Positions 15,719 to 25,709 are shown, counted from the first letter of the stretch. The stretch: DNA of 38,754 nucleotides from Candidatus Brevibacterium intestinavium (GCA_019117545.1 DWZN01000092.1:1-38754); one strand, 5' to 3'. Numbers and translations: made by a program. The notes: generated from the letters alone by a model not told the origin.

Positions 15719-17995
15719 TCAGCCGCGCTGGATTCCTTCGATATTGCGCAGGATCCCTTCCTTGCCGTCGGTGTCGCGGACCTTGAACCAGGATCCGTTG
15801 TCCTCGAGGCTGAGATACCAATCGCCGGGGTAGATCGTGAACACCGGCATTCCCGTGGTCGGGTCGACGGCTTCGCGAGGTTCGGGCACGGCGAACCAGA
15901 ACGCCTGGATGATGGGGCGACCGGCGTCCTGACGGTTGTCCTGCCCGGCGTCGCTGGGCACCGGTTCGCTGTCGATGGCCGTCTGCGCCACGGTGTCCTC
16001 GTCCGTCCGGGCGGAACCTGGTCCCGCGTCGTCATGTGCTCCCGCCCGGTCGCCGTAGGAGGCGACGGGCACGTACTGAGTCGGCTCCTCGCTCTCGGCA
16101 GCGGCCGTCGGCTCCGCGGCGGCAGTCGACCGCCCTTGAGAGGTCTGACCGCTTGACGACAAGGATTCGTCGCCGGCGGCGTTCGTGTCCGAGGACTTCG
16201 AATTGACCTTCGACACGAGGTCGCTGCTGTCCGCCGGAGAGACGACTGTCGAGGCTTCCTCGTCGGTCGAGTCCGCGTCTGCGACCGGCTCGTCTGTCTG
16301 CGGGCTGCCGGCCTCGTTGGCTGCCTCGGAGTCCGGGGCGGCGTGGCGACCGCGACGACGTTCGGAATCCGAATTCGCCGCGGCTCCGGCGACTGCCGCT
16401 CCGGCACCGAGGCCACCGGCTCCGGCGGCTGCCGCCGCACCGGAGGGCGAATCGTCACCGCTGTCCGCGACCTGCTGCTCGGGTGCGGAGGACTGAGCGG
16501 AGGCGAAGGTCTGCTCATCACGGGCATCGGCCTGCTCGCGGCCCGCGCCGAAGCCGAAGGCCTGAGTGGGCTCGGCCTGCGAATGCTGCGGGGCATCCGA
16601 ATCGCGTGCGCCGAGGTAGGTCTGACCGTCACCGGTGCTGTGCGTCGGCTGCTCGGACGAGTCGCCCGACGCCTCTGCCGAATCATCGGCAGCCTTCGCT
16701 TCACCGGCCGGCGAAGCGGAGTCCTGATCGGCGGTTCGGCCCTCGGCCGGTGCCGAATAGGCGCTCGCCTGGCGCTCAGCATCTTGTTCCTGCGGCGGTG
16801 CGTAGGGGCTGGGACGCTGACCGTCGTCCGGCTGCCCGAACCGCTGGTGGTCAGGCTGCCCGTATGCCTGTGCGCCGGGCTGCTGGCCGACAGGCTGCCC
16901 GTACTGCTGTGCGCCGGGCTGATCGGGAGCGGCGAACTGGCTCTGCTGCCCGAACTGATCGGGTCCGGGCTGGCCGAACTCACCGGGTCCGGGCTGGCTC
17001 GGCCCACCGGGCTGGCTCGGCGCACCGGGCTGGCCGGGTCCGGGCTGGACGGGTCCACCCGGCTGACCCGCACCGGCTGGGGCCGCGCCGTAGGGAGCGA
17101 ATCCGGGTGCACCGCCGGGCACATTGGCCACGGGGGCCGGGTGAGGCGTGTGCTTGGACACCGGTCGAGCCTTCGGGTGGCTCTCGATGTCTTCGCGACC
17201 GGTGAATTCGCGGGCGAAGAAGGGGATCATGGTGAACACGCCGGCGAAGAAGGCAAGCAGCGCGGCGAAGAACGCCAGGTAGGCGCCCACATGCCAGTAG
17301 ATCGCCGAGGTGAGCAAGTCGATGAAGGCGTAGGTGAAGGCCATCGCCGAGAGCACCGAGATGAACTGGTCGAGGCTGAGCGAGCCGACCCGCAGTCGCC
17401 CACTGCCGAGCTTGTTGACGAGCACGGCCGTCGCCAGCAGCAGAATCGCCAGAACGTTGAAGACGAGTGCGCCCATGTCCGCGACGTTCCAGTGCCACAG
17501 GGTCATAGTGTCGAACCCGTAATCGCGGTACGGCACGAACAGTGTGATGAGGGCGAGCAGACCCGCGAAGAGAAGGAACAGATCACGCAGAGTCAACGGA
17601 CCGATGAGTCCGGGGCCCGACGCCTGCTTCGGCGCAGGTGCCGCGCCGAACTGGCCCGGCGCAGATCCGTAGGGTCCGGGGGCGGACCCGTAGGGACCCG
17701 GAGCCGAACCATAGGGCCCGGGCGCAGATCCGTACTGGGCAGGACCGGAGCCGTAGGGGGCCGGGGCCGAGGCGTTCTGACCGGGTGCAGAACCGAAGGG
17801 CGCAGAGCCGTACTGCTGCCCGGGTGCGGAGCCGTAGGCCGGACCGGGAGCCGACCCGAACGGCCCCGGCCCCGGGCCCGGTCCGTGGGCCGGTGGCTGG
17901 CCGCCGGGCTGGGGCATGTTCTGCCCCGGCTGCTGCGGGGGCTGATCCTGCCACGGCTGTGGTCCGGACCCGGTTGGATGCTGCGGCGAACTCAT
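15719..17995 (-). CDS. Low-complexity four-TM-like membrane protein with folded C-terminal module
   Basis: A 758-residue protein I cannot assign to a named family. Residues 1-130 are Gly/Pro/Ala/Ser-rich with repeats of the type PYGSAPG. Residues about 133-265 hold four or five hydrophobic segments (LTLRDLFLLFAGLLALITLF first). Residues 270-690 are disordered-looking, first Gln/Pro/Gly-rich, then acidic with Ser/Asp/Glu. The last 65 residues are different in character (IIQAFWFAVPEP, PVFTIYPGDWYLSLED, DTDGKEGILRNIEGI), predicted beta-rich and perhaps SH3-like. The start ATG at 17995 has GGAG 6-9 bases upstream. A scaffold or envelope role is conceivable; no function is shown. Confidence 0.8.
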   Translation of the reverse strand: MSSPQHPTGSGPQPWQDQPPQQPGQNMPQPGGQPPAHGPGPGPGPFGSAPGPAYGSAPGQQYGSAPFGSAPGQNASAPAPYGSGPAQYGSAPGPYGSAPGPYGSAPGPYGSAPGQFGAAPAPKQASGPGLIGPLTLRDLFLLFAGLLALITLFVPYRDYGFDTMTLWHWNVADMGALVFNVLAILLLATAVLVNKLGSGRLRVGSLSLDQFISVLSAMAFTYAFIDLLTSAIYWHVGAYLAFFAALLAFFAGVFTMIPFFAREFTGREDIESHPKARPVSKHTPHPAPVANVPGGAPGFAPYGAAPAGAGQPGGPVQPGPGQPGAPSQPGGPSQPGPGEFGQPGPDQFGQQSQFAAPDQPGAQQYGQPVGQQPGAQAYGQPDHQRFGQPDDGQRPSPYAPPQEQDAERQASAYSAPAEGRTADQDSASPAGEAKAADDSAEASGDSSEQPTHSTGDGQTYLGARDSDAPQHSQAEPTQAFGFGAGREQADARDEQTFASAQSSAPEQQVADSGDDSPSGAAAAAGAGGLGAGAAVAGAAANSDSERRRGRHAAPDSEAANEAGSPQTDEPVADADSTDEEASTVVSPADSSDLVSKVNSKSSDTNAAGDESLSSSGQTSQGRSTAAAEPTAAAESEEPTQYVPVASYGDRAGAHDDAGPGSARTDEDTVAQTAIDSEPVPSDAGQDNRQDAGRPIIQAFWFAVPEPREAVDPTTGMPVFTIYPGDWYLSLEDNGSWFKVRDTDGKEGILRNIEGIQRG
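17633..17863 (-). repeat. In-frame PYGSAPG-type coding repeats
   Basis: Residues about 45-121 of the low-complexity protein consist of imperfect copies of a 7-8 residue unit (YGSAPG core), at DNA level about 21-24 bases each. The codons vary between copies, so the repeat looks old and selected at protein level. Confidence 0.7.
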
Positions 17996-18305
17996 CGCTT
18001 ACTCCACTCGATCTCGGGGAAAGGGAACAGTGTTGCTGTATCTGTCCGGGACACGGATCCCGACAGACTCTGGTCCCATCCTTGCAGAACACAGGGCCCC
18101 TGTGCACTCATTCATGCCCTCCGCGCCCTCCGGATGCTCCGTTTCGCGCGTTGCGGATGCCCGTTTGTGACCCTTACCACGTTCGGCCCGCTGTGGCTAC
18201 CCCCACCTCCCCCGCTGATCGCCGAAAACTTCGCTGTTCGGCCCAGGCAGGCGGGTATACAGTGCAACTAGAATTTTCAATCCACCAAAGGAGTCGGAGG
18301 GAAGA
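17996..18305. other. 310-bp divergent intergenic region upstream of acs
   Basis: Holds the promoters of the low-complexity membrane protein (minus) and acs (plus). On the acs side TACAGT (18258-18263) is a plausible -10 about 42 bases before the start, with GGAG and GGAGGGAAG as ribosome-binding sequence. A CRP-like half-palindrome lies at 18166-18181. I see no further gene. Confidence 0.5.
18166..18181. promoter_or_regulatory. Possible Crp/GlxR site upstream of acs
   Basis: TGTGACCCTTACCACG fits the TGTGA-N6-TCACA consensus with a perfect left half and three of five right-half bases. It lies about 90-100 bases before the likely acs transcription start. A Crp/GlxR-type regulator is encoded at 25710-26387, and control of acetate metabolism by GlxR is known in Corynebacterium. 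Confidence 0.35.
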
Positions 18306-20243
<1,938 letters not shown>

Positions 20244-20300
20244 GCCGACCGGCCCCAGTGATCGCGACGGTGACGCGGCCCGCCGGGGACGGATCGATGC

Positions 20301-20343
20301 GGCGAATCGGTCCGGATCCGGCGGGTTCGCCCGCCGATTCGCC
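20301..20343 (+). terminator. Nested hairpin after acs
   Basis: GGCGAATCGG (20301-20310) is complementary to 20334-20343, and an inner hairpin GGCGGG-TTCG-CCCGCC occupies 20320-20335. The two share two bases, so they are partly alternative. A TT follows, with no long T tract. It probably ends acs transcription, 57 bases past the stop. Confidence 0.5.
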
Positions 20344-20410
20344 TTGGCCGCAGGGCGCCTTCAGACTACTCTTAAGTTAGATTGTCCCCGTTCTCGATTT
20401 AGGAGCACTC

Positions 20411-20818
20411 ATGGCCGAGAGGTCGATCAGCGAACTGATCAAAGGCATCAGCGACGATTCCAAAGCGATCGCCGAGGAAGAGATTGCGCTGGCCAAGGCC
20501 GAGGCCACTGCCGGTGCCAAGAACCTGGGCATCGGGGCGGGTCTGGCAGTCGCCGCCCTCTTCCTGCTCTTCCTGTCGTCGTTCATGGTGATCTTCGCCG
20601 GTGCCGCCGCCTTCCATGAGGGCCTCGGCTGGCCGTGGTGGGGCAGCTTCCTCATCGTCTTCGGCATCCTTGCCGTCATCGCGATCGCCCTCGTCCGCGT
20701 CGCGCTCCCGCTGTTCAAGAAGGGCAATCCGGTCCCGGGAACAGCGATCGGTTCGGCCAAGTCCCTGATCGCCTCCGTCAAGCGGGCACTGAAGAACCCC
20801 TCGGGACCGCGATACTGA
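20411..20818 (+). CDS. Actinobacterial Holin-X-type (phage holin superfamily) membrane protein
   Basis: A 135-residue protein with an N-terminal amphipathic, charged segment (ISELIKGISDDSKAIAEEEI, then ALAKAEA), two hydrophobic segments (about residues 41-67 and 76-98) and a basic C-terminal tail. This is the layout of the Holin-X/DUF1469 family, a chromosomal family in Actinobacteria; despite the name nothing here suggests a phage. The function is unknown. TAGGAG 5 bases before the ATG marks the start. It follows acs as Rv3669 closely follows Rv3667 in M. tuberculosis, and converges on the TetR gene. Confidence 0.78.
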   Translation: MAERSISELIKGISDDSKAIAEEEIALAKAEATAGAKNLGIGAGLAVAALFLLFLSSFMVIFAGAAAFHEGLGWPWWGSFLIVFGILAVIAIALVRVALPLFKKGNPVPGTAIGSAKSLIASVKRALKNPSGPRY

Positions 20819-20830
20819 GACCCGATCACA

Positions 20831-20866
20831 GACAGCGGCGCCGACCACACGGTCGGCGCCGCTGTC
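20831..20866. terminator. Bidirectional terminator between Holin-X-type gene and tetR-type gene
   Basis: Bases 20831-20846 and 20851-20866 form a perfect 16-bp GC-rich stem with a 4-base loop ACAC, 12 bases after the holin-like stop and 71 bases before the convergent TetR gene's stop. Confidence 0.75.
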
Positions 20867-20937
20867 GTCGTCTCGGCCGCTCCCGGCGCCGGTGACCTCC
20901 TCTCAGGCTCGGTCCGGAGACCGAGCCGAGGTGCGCT

Positions 20938-21936
20938 TCAGCGGCGCTTTGCGACTCGTTCCTTCGCCTCGCGCAGCGTCTGACGTTCTCGTTTGCGCGC
21001 CTCGGCCAGGACCTTCTGCGCCTGCTTGACCGCCTTCTGAGCCTCTCTGAACTTCTTGTCCGCCACGACATCGGGGTCATCATCGCTGATCACGGACGAG
21101 TCCTCTGCGTCGTCCGAGCTGCTCCCACTGCCCCGCCCGCCCTGCGAAGCCGGATCCTCGGCCGGCGGATCGGTCAGCGCACCGCTGCGCTCGCGAGCGA
21201 CCCGATCGATATAGGCCTCCAGGCCGTCGAGGCCCCGTTCGAATCCGAAGTCGAAGGGATCGGGCTCCGAGGTGAAGACGCCGGCGTCGATCGCCCGCCG
21301 CAGAGACGGATATCCGTCGACGGTGATGACGGCGTCGAAGAGCCGAGCCTCCCGCGCGGCCACCTCCTCGGCGCTCAGACCGCTGGTCCGGCTCTCCTCC
21401 TCGTAGCCGGCCATGACCAGCCCCTTCCACCGGGCGGCACCGGTGACGAGCAGAGAGGCGGCGATGCGCTCGTCCTGCGTCAGGCAGGTCTCCGCCAGCG
21501 CTGCGAGCCCCGCTTCCAGCCAAGCAGAGCTGTTCGGCGTGATAGGACTGCCGGTGATCGGCAGGGACAGCAGCCAGGGCTGACTGACGTAGACCTGGGA
21601 GGCCGCCTCGTAGAGCTCTCGCAGTCGGGTCCGCCAACCGGGCGATTCCTCCCCCGCCTCGGGCGGCAGTCCGGTCGCCTCCTCCTGCATCAGCAGCAGC
21701 AGATCGTCCTTGGAACTGACGTAGCGATAGAGCGACATCGGCGTATAGCCGAGCCGTTTCGCCACTGCCGACATCGACACCGCCTGGATGCCCTCCCTAT
21801 CGGCGAGCTCGATCGCGGCGTCGACGATCTTCTCCACACTCATCTCACGCTTGGGTCCCCGCTGCGGAGTCGCGGCCACACCCCACGCCAGAGCGATACC
21901 GCTGGGAAGCTGCTCGATCGGATCATCTGTGCTCAT
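20938..21936 (-). CDS. TetR/AcrR family repressor with long C-terminal extension
   Basis: A 332-residue protein, where typical TetR regulators have 190-240. The N-terminal helix-turn-helix is clear: IVDAAIELADREGIQAVSMS, then AVAKRLGYTPMSLYRYVSSK (about residues 36-76). Residues 100-250 are an alpha-helical ligand-binding domain of the TetR_C class. Residues about 255-293 are an acidic Ser/Asp/Gly linker, and 294-332 a strongly basic helical tail (KKFREAQKAVKQAQKVLAEA and onward). The ATG at 21936 has TAGGAT 6 bases upstream, so it is probably leaderless. It is divergent from a DrrAB-like exporter that it most likely represses. Confidence 0.88.
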   Translation of the reverse strand: MSTDDPIEQLPSGIALAWGVAATPQRGPKREMSVEKIVDAAIELADREGIQAVSMSAVAKRLGYTPMSLYRYVSSKDDLLLLMQEEATGLPPEAGEESPGWRTRLRELYEAASQVYVSQPWLLSLPITGSPITPNSSAWLEAGLAALAETCLTQDERIAASLLVTGAARWKGLVMAGYEEESRTSGLSAEEVAAREARLFDAVITVDGYPSLRRAIDAGVFTSEPDPFDFGFERGLDGLEAYIDRVARERSGALTDPPAEDPASQGGRGSGSSSDDAEDSSVISDDDPDVVADKKFREAQKAVKQAQKVLAEARKRERQTLREAKERVAKRR

Positions 21937-21942
21937 TTCGCC

Positions 21943-21948
21943 ATCCTA
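21943..21948 (-). promoter_or_regulatory. Leaderless-type -10 hexamer of the TetR gene
   Basis: TAGGAT on the minus strand ends 6 bases before the ATG at 21936. It overlaps the first half-site of the operator palindrome, which fits autorepression. Confidence 0.5.
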
Positions 21949-21986
21949 TATTGTGTACGTCATATATTGCGTGTTACTGTCATATA
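21947..21986. promoter_or_regulatory. Probable TetR operator in the tetR-ABC exporter gap
   Basis: An AT-rich patch in GC-rich DNA. Bases 21947-21966 form an imperfect palindrome TATAT-N3-GTAC-N3-ATATA. TATATTG(T/C)GT occurs twice as a direct repeat (21947-21956, 21963-21972) and GTCATATA twice (21959-21966, 21979-21986). The first arm overlaps the tetR -10, and the last overlaps a possible exporter -10 TACAGT (21985-21990), so one bound repressor array could shut both directions. Confidence 0.6.
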
Positions 21987-22044
21987 CAGTTTTCGACATA
22001 CACAGATGCCTCCAGAGAGAGACTTCTCGAGAAGGGACGCAGCC

Positions 22045-23010
22045 ATGGCCGATCGCGACATCACCGGAACAGCATCGGGCGGAACCGACCGCACCCAGAT
22101 CTCACGACACGCACGCGCACCGTCTGCGGACGAAGCCCAGCATGCCGCAATCGCCTTCACCGGCGTGAGCAAGGCGTTCGGCGCGAAGACCGTCCTCGAC
22201 GGACTCGATCTCCAGGTCGACAGGGGCGAGGTGTTCGCTCTGCTCGGAGCCAACGGAGCCGGGAAGACGACCTGCATCAACGTCCTCACCACCCTGCTCC
22301 GCGCCGACGCCGGAACCGTCCGGGTCATGGATGTCGATGTGCACGCCGACCCCGCCGAGGCGAAGCGACTCTTCACCGTCACCGGCCAATCAGCCGCCGT
22401 CGACGCCCACCTCACGGCAGCGGAGAACCTCGTCCTGCTCGGCAGGCTCTCCGGTCTGGGACGGCGGGAGGCGAAGGAGAGGAGCGAGACGCTCGCCGAC
22501 AGGCTCAGTCTCGCGAGCTTCATGAGGACCCGCGTCGGCACCCTCTCCGGTGGTATGCGACGCCGGCTCGACCTCGCCCTCAGTCTCGTCGTCCCGGTCG
22601 AGGTGCTCATCCTCGACGAGCCCACGACAGGGCTCGACACCCGCTCACGGCAGCAGCTGTGGAACGAGGTCGACGAGCTTGCCCGGGGCGGAGCCACGGT
22701 GTTCCTCACGACCCAGTATCTCGATGAGGCCGATGCTCTGGCCGACCGGATCGGTCTGCTCGATCATGGGCGCCTGGCGGGGCTGGGAACTCCGAAGGAG
22801 CTCAAGGCCCGGGTCGGAGAGGACACTGTGGCCATCCGCGCCGCCGATGGCAGTCACTTGGCCGATTCTCCCTCGGACGGCACGGTCCGCGGTCTCGCCT
22901 CGGCGTTGGAGCCATGGGTCGAAGAGTCGCCCGAGGCCTCCGTGTCACTGCACAGTCCCAGCCTCGACGATGTCTTCCTCACCTTCACCTCGGCGACTTC
23001 GCCTCACTGA
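22045..23010 (+). CDS. ABC transporter ATPase, DrrA-like (drug exporter)
   Basis: A 321-residue ATP-binding subunit of an ABC-2 type exporter. Walker A is GANGAGKTT (about residues 68-76), the signature LSGGMRRRLDLALSL, Walker B VLILDEPTTGLD, and the switch histidine is replaced: TTQYLDEADALADR has Gln-Tyr where His is typical of many ABC ATPases but where DrrA-type proteins also have TTQYLDEAD. The C-terminal region with SLDDVFLTFT is the DrrA-type extension. I chose ATG 22045, preceded by GAAGGGA, over the in-frame ATG at 22006. The permease gene follows 77 bases later. Confidence 0.9.
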   Translation: MADRDITGTASGGTDRTQISRHARAPSADEAQHAAIAFTGVSKAFGAKTVLDGLDLQVDRGEVFALLGANGAGKTTCINVLTTLLRADAGTVRVMDVDVHADPAEAKRLFTVTGQSAAVDAHLTAAENLVLLGRLSGLGRREAKERSETLADRLSLASFMRTRVGTLSGGMRRRLDLALSLVVPVEVLILDEPTTGLDTRSRQQLWNEVDELARGGATVFLTTQYLDEADALADRIGLLDHGRLAGLGTPKELKARVGEDTVAIRAADGSHLADSPSDGTVRGLASALEPWVEESPEASVSLHSPSLDDVFLTFTSATSPH

Positions 23011-23087
23011 GCCCTCGCCGGCCGCCGTGTCGATTCGACCGCCGCGTGCCAATCGTCATTTCAACGCCTGTCAGAGAGGTCACCACC

Positions 23088-23942
23088 ATGCCAGACAGTC
23101 CCCCGACCGCCACGACCCATCCCGCCTCGCCACCTGTCGCAGATCCCGTCTCCCCGCCGTCGGTTCGGAACATCCGCACTCGGCCGCACGGCCTCAGTGC
23201 CGAAGCGATCTTCATCGGCAGGAGCCTCAGGCACGCCCTGCGTGACGTCGAGTCCCTGCTCATGGCGGTCGCGCTGCCGGTCCTGCTCATGCTCATGTTC
23301 ACCTTCGTCTTCGGAGGCGCGCTTGACCCCGACGGAGGCTACGTCGACTATGTGGTTCCGGGGATCGTCCTGACCTGCGCCGGATTCGGTGCGGCGTCGA
23401 CATCGCTGTCGGTGGCCACCGACATGACCTCGGGATTCGTCGACCGTCTGCGGACGATGCCCGTGCGTGCCTCTGCCGTCATCACCGGACATGTGACGGC
23501 GAGTCTGGTGAAGAACCTGTTCGCAACCGCCATCGTCATCCTCGTTGCCGTCACCATCGGCTTCCGTCCCTCGGCCGGATTCGGAGATTGGCTGATGGCC
23601 ATCGGACTCGTCGCGCTCTACATACTGGCGATCACCTACCTCTTCGCAGCTATCGGACTGGCTGCGAGATCACCCGAATCGGCGAGCGGCTACGGCTTCA
23701 TCCTGCTGTTCCTCCCCTACGTCTCCAGCGGATTCGTACCCGTCGAGACCATGCCGAGATGGCTGGAGGCCTTCGCCGACAATCAGCCTCTCACTCCGGT
23801 CATCGACGCCCTGCGAGCACTGCTCATCGGCACAGAGATGGGCAGTTCCGGGCCCCTCGCCGTTGCCTGGTGTCTTCTCATCCTCGCCCTGGCCATGGCG
23901 TGGGCCGGCGCGCTGTTCCGCACGAAGGCCGGTCGGCGGTGA
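23088..23942 (+). CDS. ABC-2 type permease, DrrB-like
   Basis: A 284-residue membrane subunit. After a 30-residue Pro/Thr-rich cytoplasmic N-terminus come six hydrophobic segments, beginning with LLMAVALPVLLMLMFTFVFGG and ending with LAVAWCLLILALAMAWAGAL. The stretch YVVPGIVLTCAGFGAASTSL and the conserved PVRASAVITGH fit the ABC-2 family. GAGAGG lies 8 bases before the ATG at 23088; the frame is open upstream, but that part is unlike the family. It works with the ATPase encoded just before. The exported substrate is unknown. Confidence 0.88.
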   Translation: MPDSPPTATTHPASPPVADPVSPPSVRNIRTRPHGLSAEAIFIGRSLRHALRDVESLLMAVALPVLLMLMFTFVFGGALDPDGGYVDYVVPGIVLTCAGFGAASTSLSVATDMTSGFVDRLRTMPVRASAVITGHVTASLVKNLFATAIVILVAVTIGFRPSAGFGDWLMAIGLVALYILAITYLFAAIGLAARSPESASGYGFILLFLPYVSSGFVPVETMPRWLEAFADNQPLTPVIDALRALLIGTEMGSSGPLAVAWCLLILALAMAWAGALFRTKAGRR

Positions 23943-23964
23943 GGCGGGATCACGGCCCGAGCGG

Positions 23965-24744
23965 TCAGTCGTCGATCTCGATCGGGACCCCGGCGTCCCA
24001 GTCGCCTGCCCAGCCGAGGTGGTCGAGTGCGTAGTCGAGGACTCCTGCTGTGAACCCCCAGACCTTGAGCACGCCGACGTCGAAGGCCGGAGTCGTGATC
24101 TTCAGGTCCGGGCGGGAGAACGTGCCGCGGTTGGCCGGTGCGACGAGGTCGGCGATCGAGACCCGGTAGACGGAATAGGACTCCCGTTCGTCCATCACCT
24201 GCACAGCACCCGGCTGCGCCCAGTATCCGATGACGGGGGTGACCTCGAAACCGCTGACGGGGATGTAGAGAGGGTCCATGGTGCCGAGCACCTCGACGGT
24301 GCTCGGAGCGATTCCGGCCTCCTCCTCGGCCTCGCGCAGTGCCGCAGCGGTGATCGACGGGTCCTCCGGATCGCGTCCGCCGCCGGGGAAGGCGACCTGA
24401 CCGGGGTGGTGGCGCAGGGTGGCCGCTCGCTGCAGGAGGACGATGTCGACATCGGCGACGCCGAGCTCGGTCAGTCGCCTGTTCTCGGCCCGCCCCGCCT
24501 CGGTGCGGGCCTGTCCCCCGCGACCGAAGAGCATGAGCACGGCGGCGTCCCTGGCCTCGGCCTCGGCGGCCTTCTGCATCCTCCGCATCCACGGCGGGGA
24601 CCCGTGCGAGTGCGCCAGGGTCTCCAGCTGGGAGCGCAGGGCGCCGTCGGCGATCGTCGCGGACTCACGAGGGATCTGCGGGATCTCGCCGTCCCAACGT
24701 CCGTCGGACGAGCGTGCGGACCGGCGGTCGGCCTCGGCGCTCAT
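23965..24744 (-). CDS. NUDIX hydrolase, CoA pyrophosphatase (NudL)-like
   Basis: A 259-residue protein with a family-typical segment: LRHHPGQVAFPGG and then the Nudix box (about residues 121-145) with the catalytic REAEEEAGI intact. The LRxHxGQVAFPGGxxDxxD pattern is that of the NudL/NUDT7 group, which cleaves CoA and acyl-CoA to phosphopantetheine and 3',5'-ADP. Its ATG (24742-24744) overlaps the nth stop as ATGA, so it is coupled to nth. Rv3672c, near nth in M. tuberculosis, is the positional counterpart. Confidence 0.88.
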   Translation of the reverse strand: MSAEADRRSARSSDGRWDGEIPQIPRESATIADGALRSQLETLAHSHGSPPWMRRMQKAAEAEARDAAVLMLFGRGGQARTEAGRAENRRLTELGVADVDIVLLQRAATLRHHPGQVAFPGGGRDPEDPSITAAALREAEEEAGIAPSTVEVLGTMDPLYIPVSGFEVTPVIGYWAQPGAVQVMDERESYSVYRVSIADLVAPANRGTFSRPDLKITTPAFDVGVLKVWGFTAGVLDYALDHLGWAGDWDAGVPIEIDD

Positions 24745-25499
24745 GATCGTGCCTGCGACGTCGCCTCGGGGGACATTTCGAACCGGAGGAGGGACCGGGC
24801 CTTCTCCGGATCGAGTTCGCCGATGCCGAAGGAGGGGCACAGTGCGGTGAGCGGGCAGGCGCCGCAGGCGGGTCTGCGGGAATGGCAGATGCGGCGTCCG
24901 TGGAAGATCACTCGGTGCGAGAGGACGGTGAGTTCCTTCTTCGGGAACAGGGCGGCGATGTCGTTCTCGGCCTTGACCGGGTCGGTCTCCTCGGTCCAGC
25001 CGAAGCGTCGGGCCAGGCGCCCCATGTGCGTGTCGACGGTCAGGCCCGGGGTGTCGAAGGCGTTGCCCAGAACGACGTTCGCGGTCTTGCGTCCGACGCC
25101 GGCGAGCTTGACGAGAGCGTCCATATCGTCGGGAACCACACCGTCGTGCGTCTCGACGAGGTCATCGGCGAGCTTGACGATATTGCGGGCCTTGGACCGG
25201 TAGAAGCCGGTGGAGCGGATGAGTTCCTCGACCTCGATGAGATTGGCCGCGGCCAGGCTGTGGGCGTCGGGGAAGGCGGCGAACAGGCCGGGCGTGACCG
25301 CGTTGACGCGGATATCGGTCGTCTGTGCCGATAGGACGGTGGCGATGAGCAGTTGGAACGGGGTGTCGAAGTCGAGTTCGCACTTCGCGTTCGGGTACAC
25401 CTCGGCGAGGATCCGATTGATCTTCCGTGCCCGCCGGGTCCGGCCCAGCGGGGTCTCCTGCGCGAACTTCCGCGCACTCTTCTCAGCCACCGTCAACAC
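24741..25499 (-). CDS. nth: Endonuclease III (DNA glycosylase/AP lyase)
   Basis: Removes oxidised pyrimidines and nicks at abasic sites in base excision repair. The 252-residue protein has the helix-hairpin-helix LAGVGRKTANVVLG with catalytic Lys138, the catalytic Asp156 in TVDTHMGR, and a C-terminal 4Fe-4S cluster C205-X6-C212-X2-C215-X5-C221. The start is GTG at 25497-25499; a -10-like TAGGAT is 8 bases upstream. It is divergent from crp and forms an operon with the Nudix gene. Confidence 0.96.
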   Translation of the reverse strand: MLTVAEKSARKFAQETPLGRTRRARKINRILAEVYPNAKCELDFDTPFQLLIATVLSAQTTDIRVNAVTPGLFAAFPDAHSLAAANLIEVEELIRSTGFYRSKARNIVKLADDLVETHDGVVPDDMDALVKLAGVGRKTANVVLGNAFDTPGLTVDTHMGRLARRFGWTEETDPVKAENDIAALFPKKELTVLSHRVIFHGRRICHSRRPACGACPLTALCPSFGIGELDPEKARSLLRFEMSPEATSQARS

Positions 25500-25507
25500 A
25501 GCTCACC

Positions 25508-25513
25508 ATCCTA
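25508..25513 (-). promoter_or_regulatory. Leaderless-type -10 hexamer of nth
   Basis: TAGGAT on the minus strand, 8 bases before the GTG at 25499. No Shine-Dalgarno sequence is visible. Confidence 0.35.
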
Positions 25514-25663
25514 ATCCGTGCCCCCTGTTTCCGCAGTGAGGCCCCTCACACCCGCCAGCTGGCCGATCATGGCGGCTGTACGGTGTCGATGGCACGGTGA
25601 CGAGCAGGCCCGGTTTTCATATTGGTGGGCCACACTCCCGCGTCTTTGCTGGTATCGATGCAG

Positions 25664-25704
25664 TTGACCAGGTAGATTTATGTGTGATTATCACGACAAG
25701 GAGG
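25664..25704 (+). promoter_or_regulatory. crp promoter with palindrome and Shine-Dalgarno
   Basis: TTGACC (25664-25669) and GATTAT (25686-25691) are spaced by 16 bases. The exact palindrome GTGAT-T-ATCAC (25684-25694) covers the -10. AAGGAGG (25698-25704) sits 5 bases before the GTG start. The palindrome is TGTGA/TCAC-like but with a 3-base rather than a 6-base centre, so it is not a canonical Crp site. An autoregulatory or other operator is likely. Confidence 0.45.
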
Positions 25705-25709
25705 AACCA

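Noticed and set aside
15595..17124. Long 509-codon open frame on the minus strand within the low-complexity protein gene
   Set aside because: It is Arg/Pro/Ser-rich, has no start signal, and is the alternate-frame shadow of the Gly/Pro/Ala/Gln-rich gene, whose frame has a Shine-Dalgarno and membrane segments.
20411..20818. Holin-like gene as evidence of a prophage
   Set aside because: No phage structural, lysin, integrase or attachment sequence is nearby; the family is a normal chromosomal one in Actinobacteria and keeps its place after acs.
25680..25709. ATG at 25680 as crp start, giving a 10-residue N-terminal extension
   Set aside because: It would translate through AAGGAGG, and the shorter form matches the length and start of known Crp/GlxR proteins.
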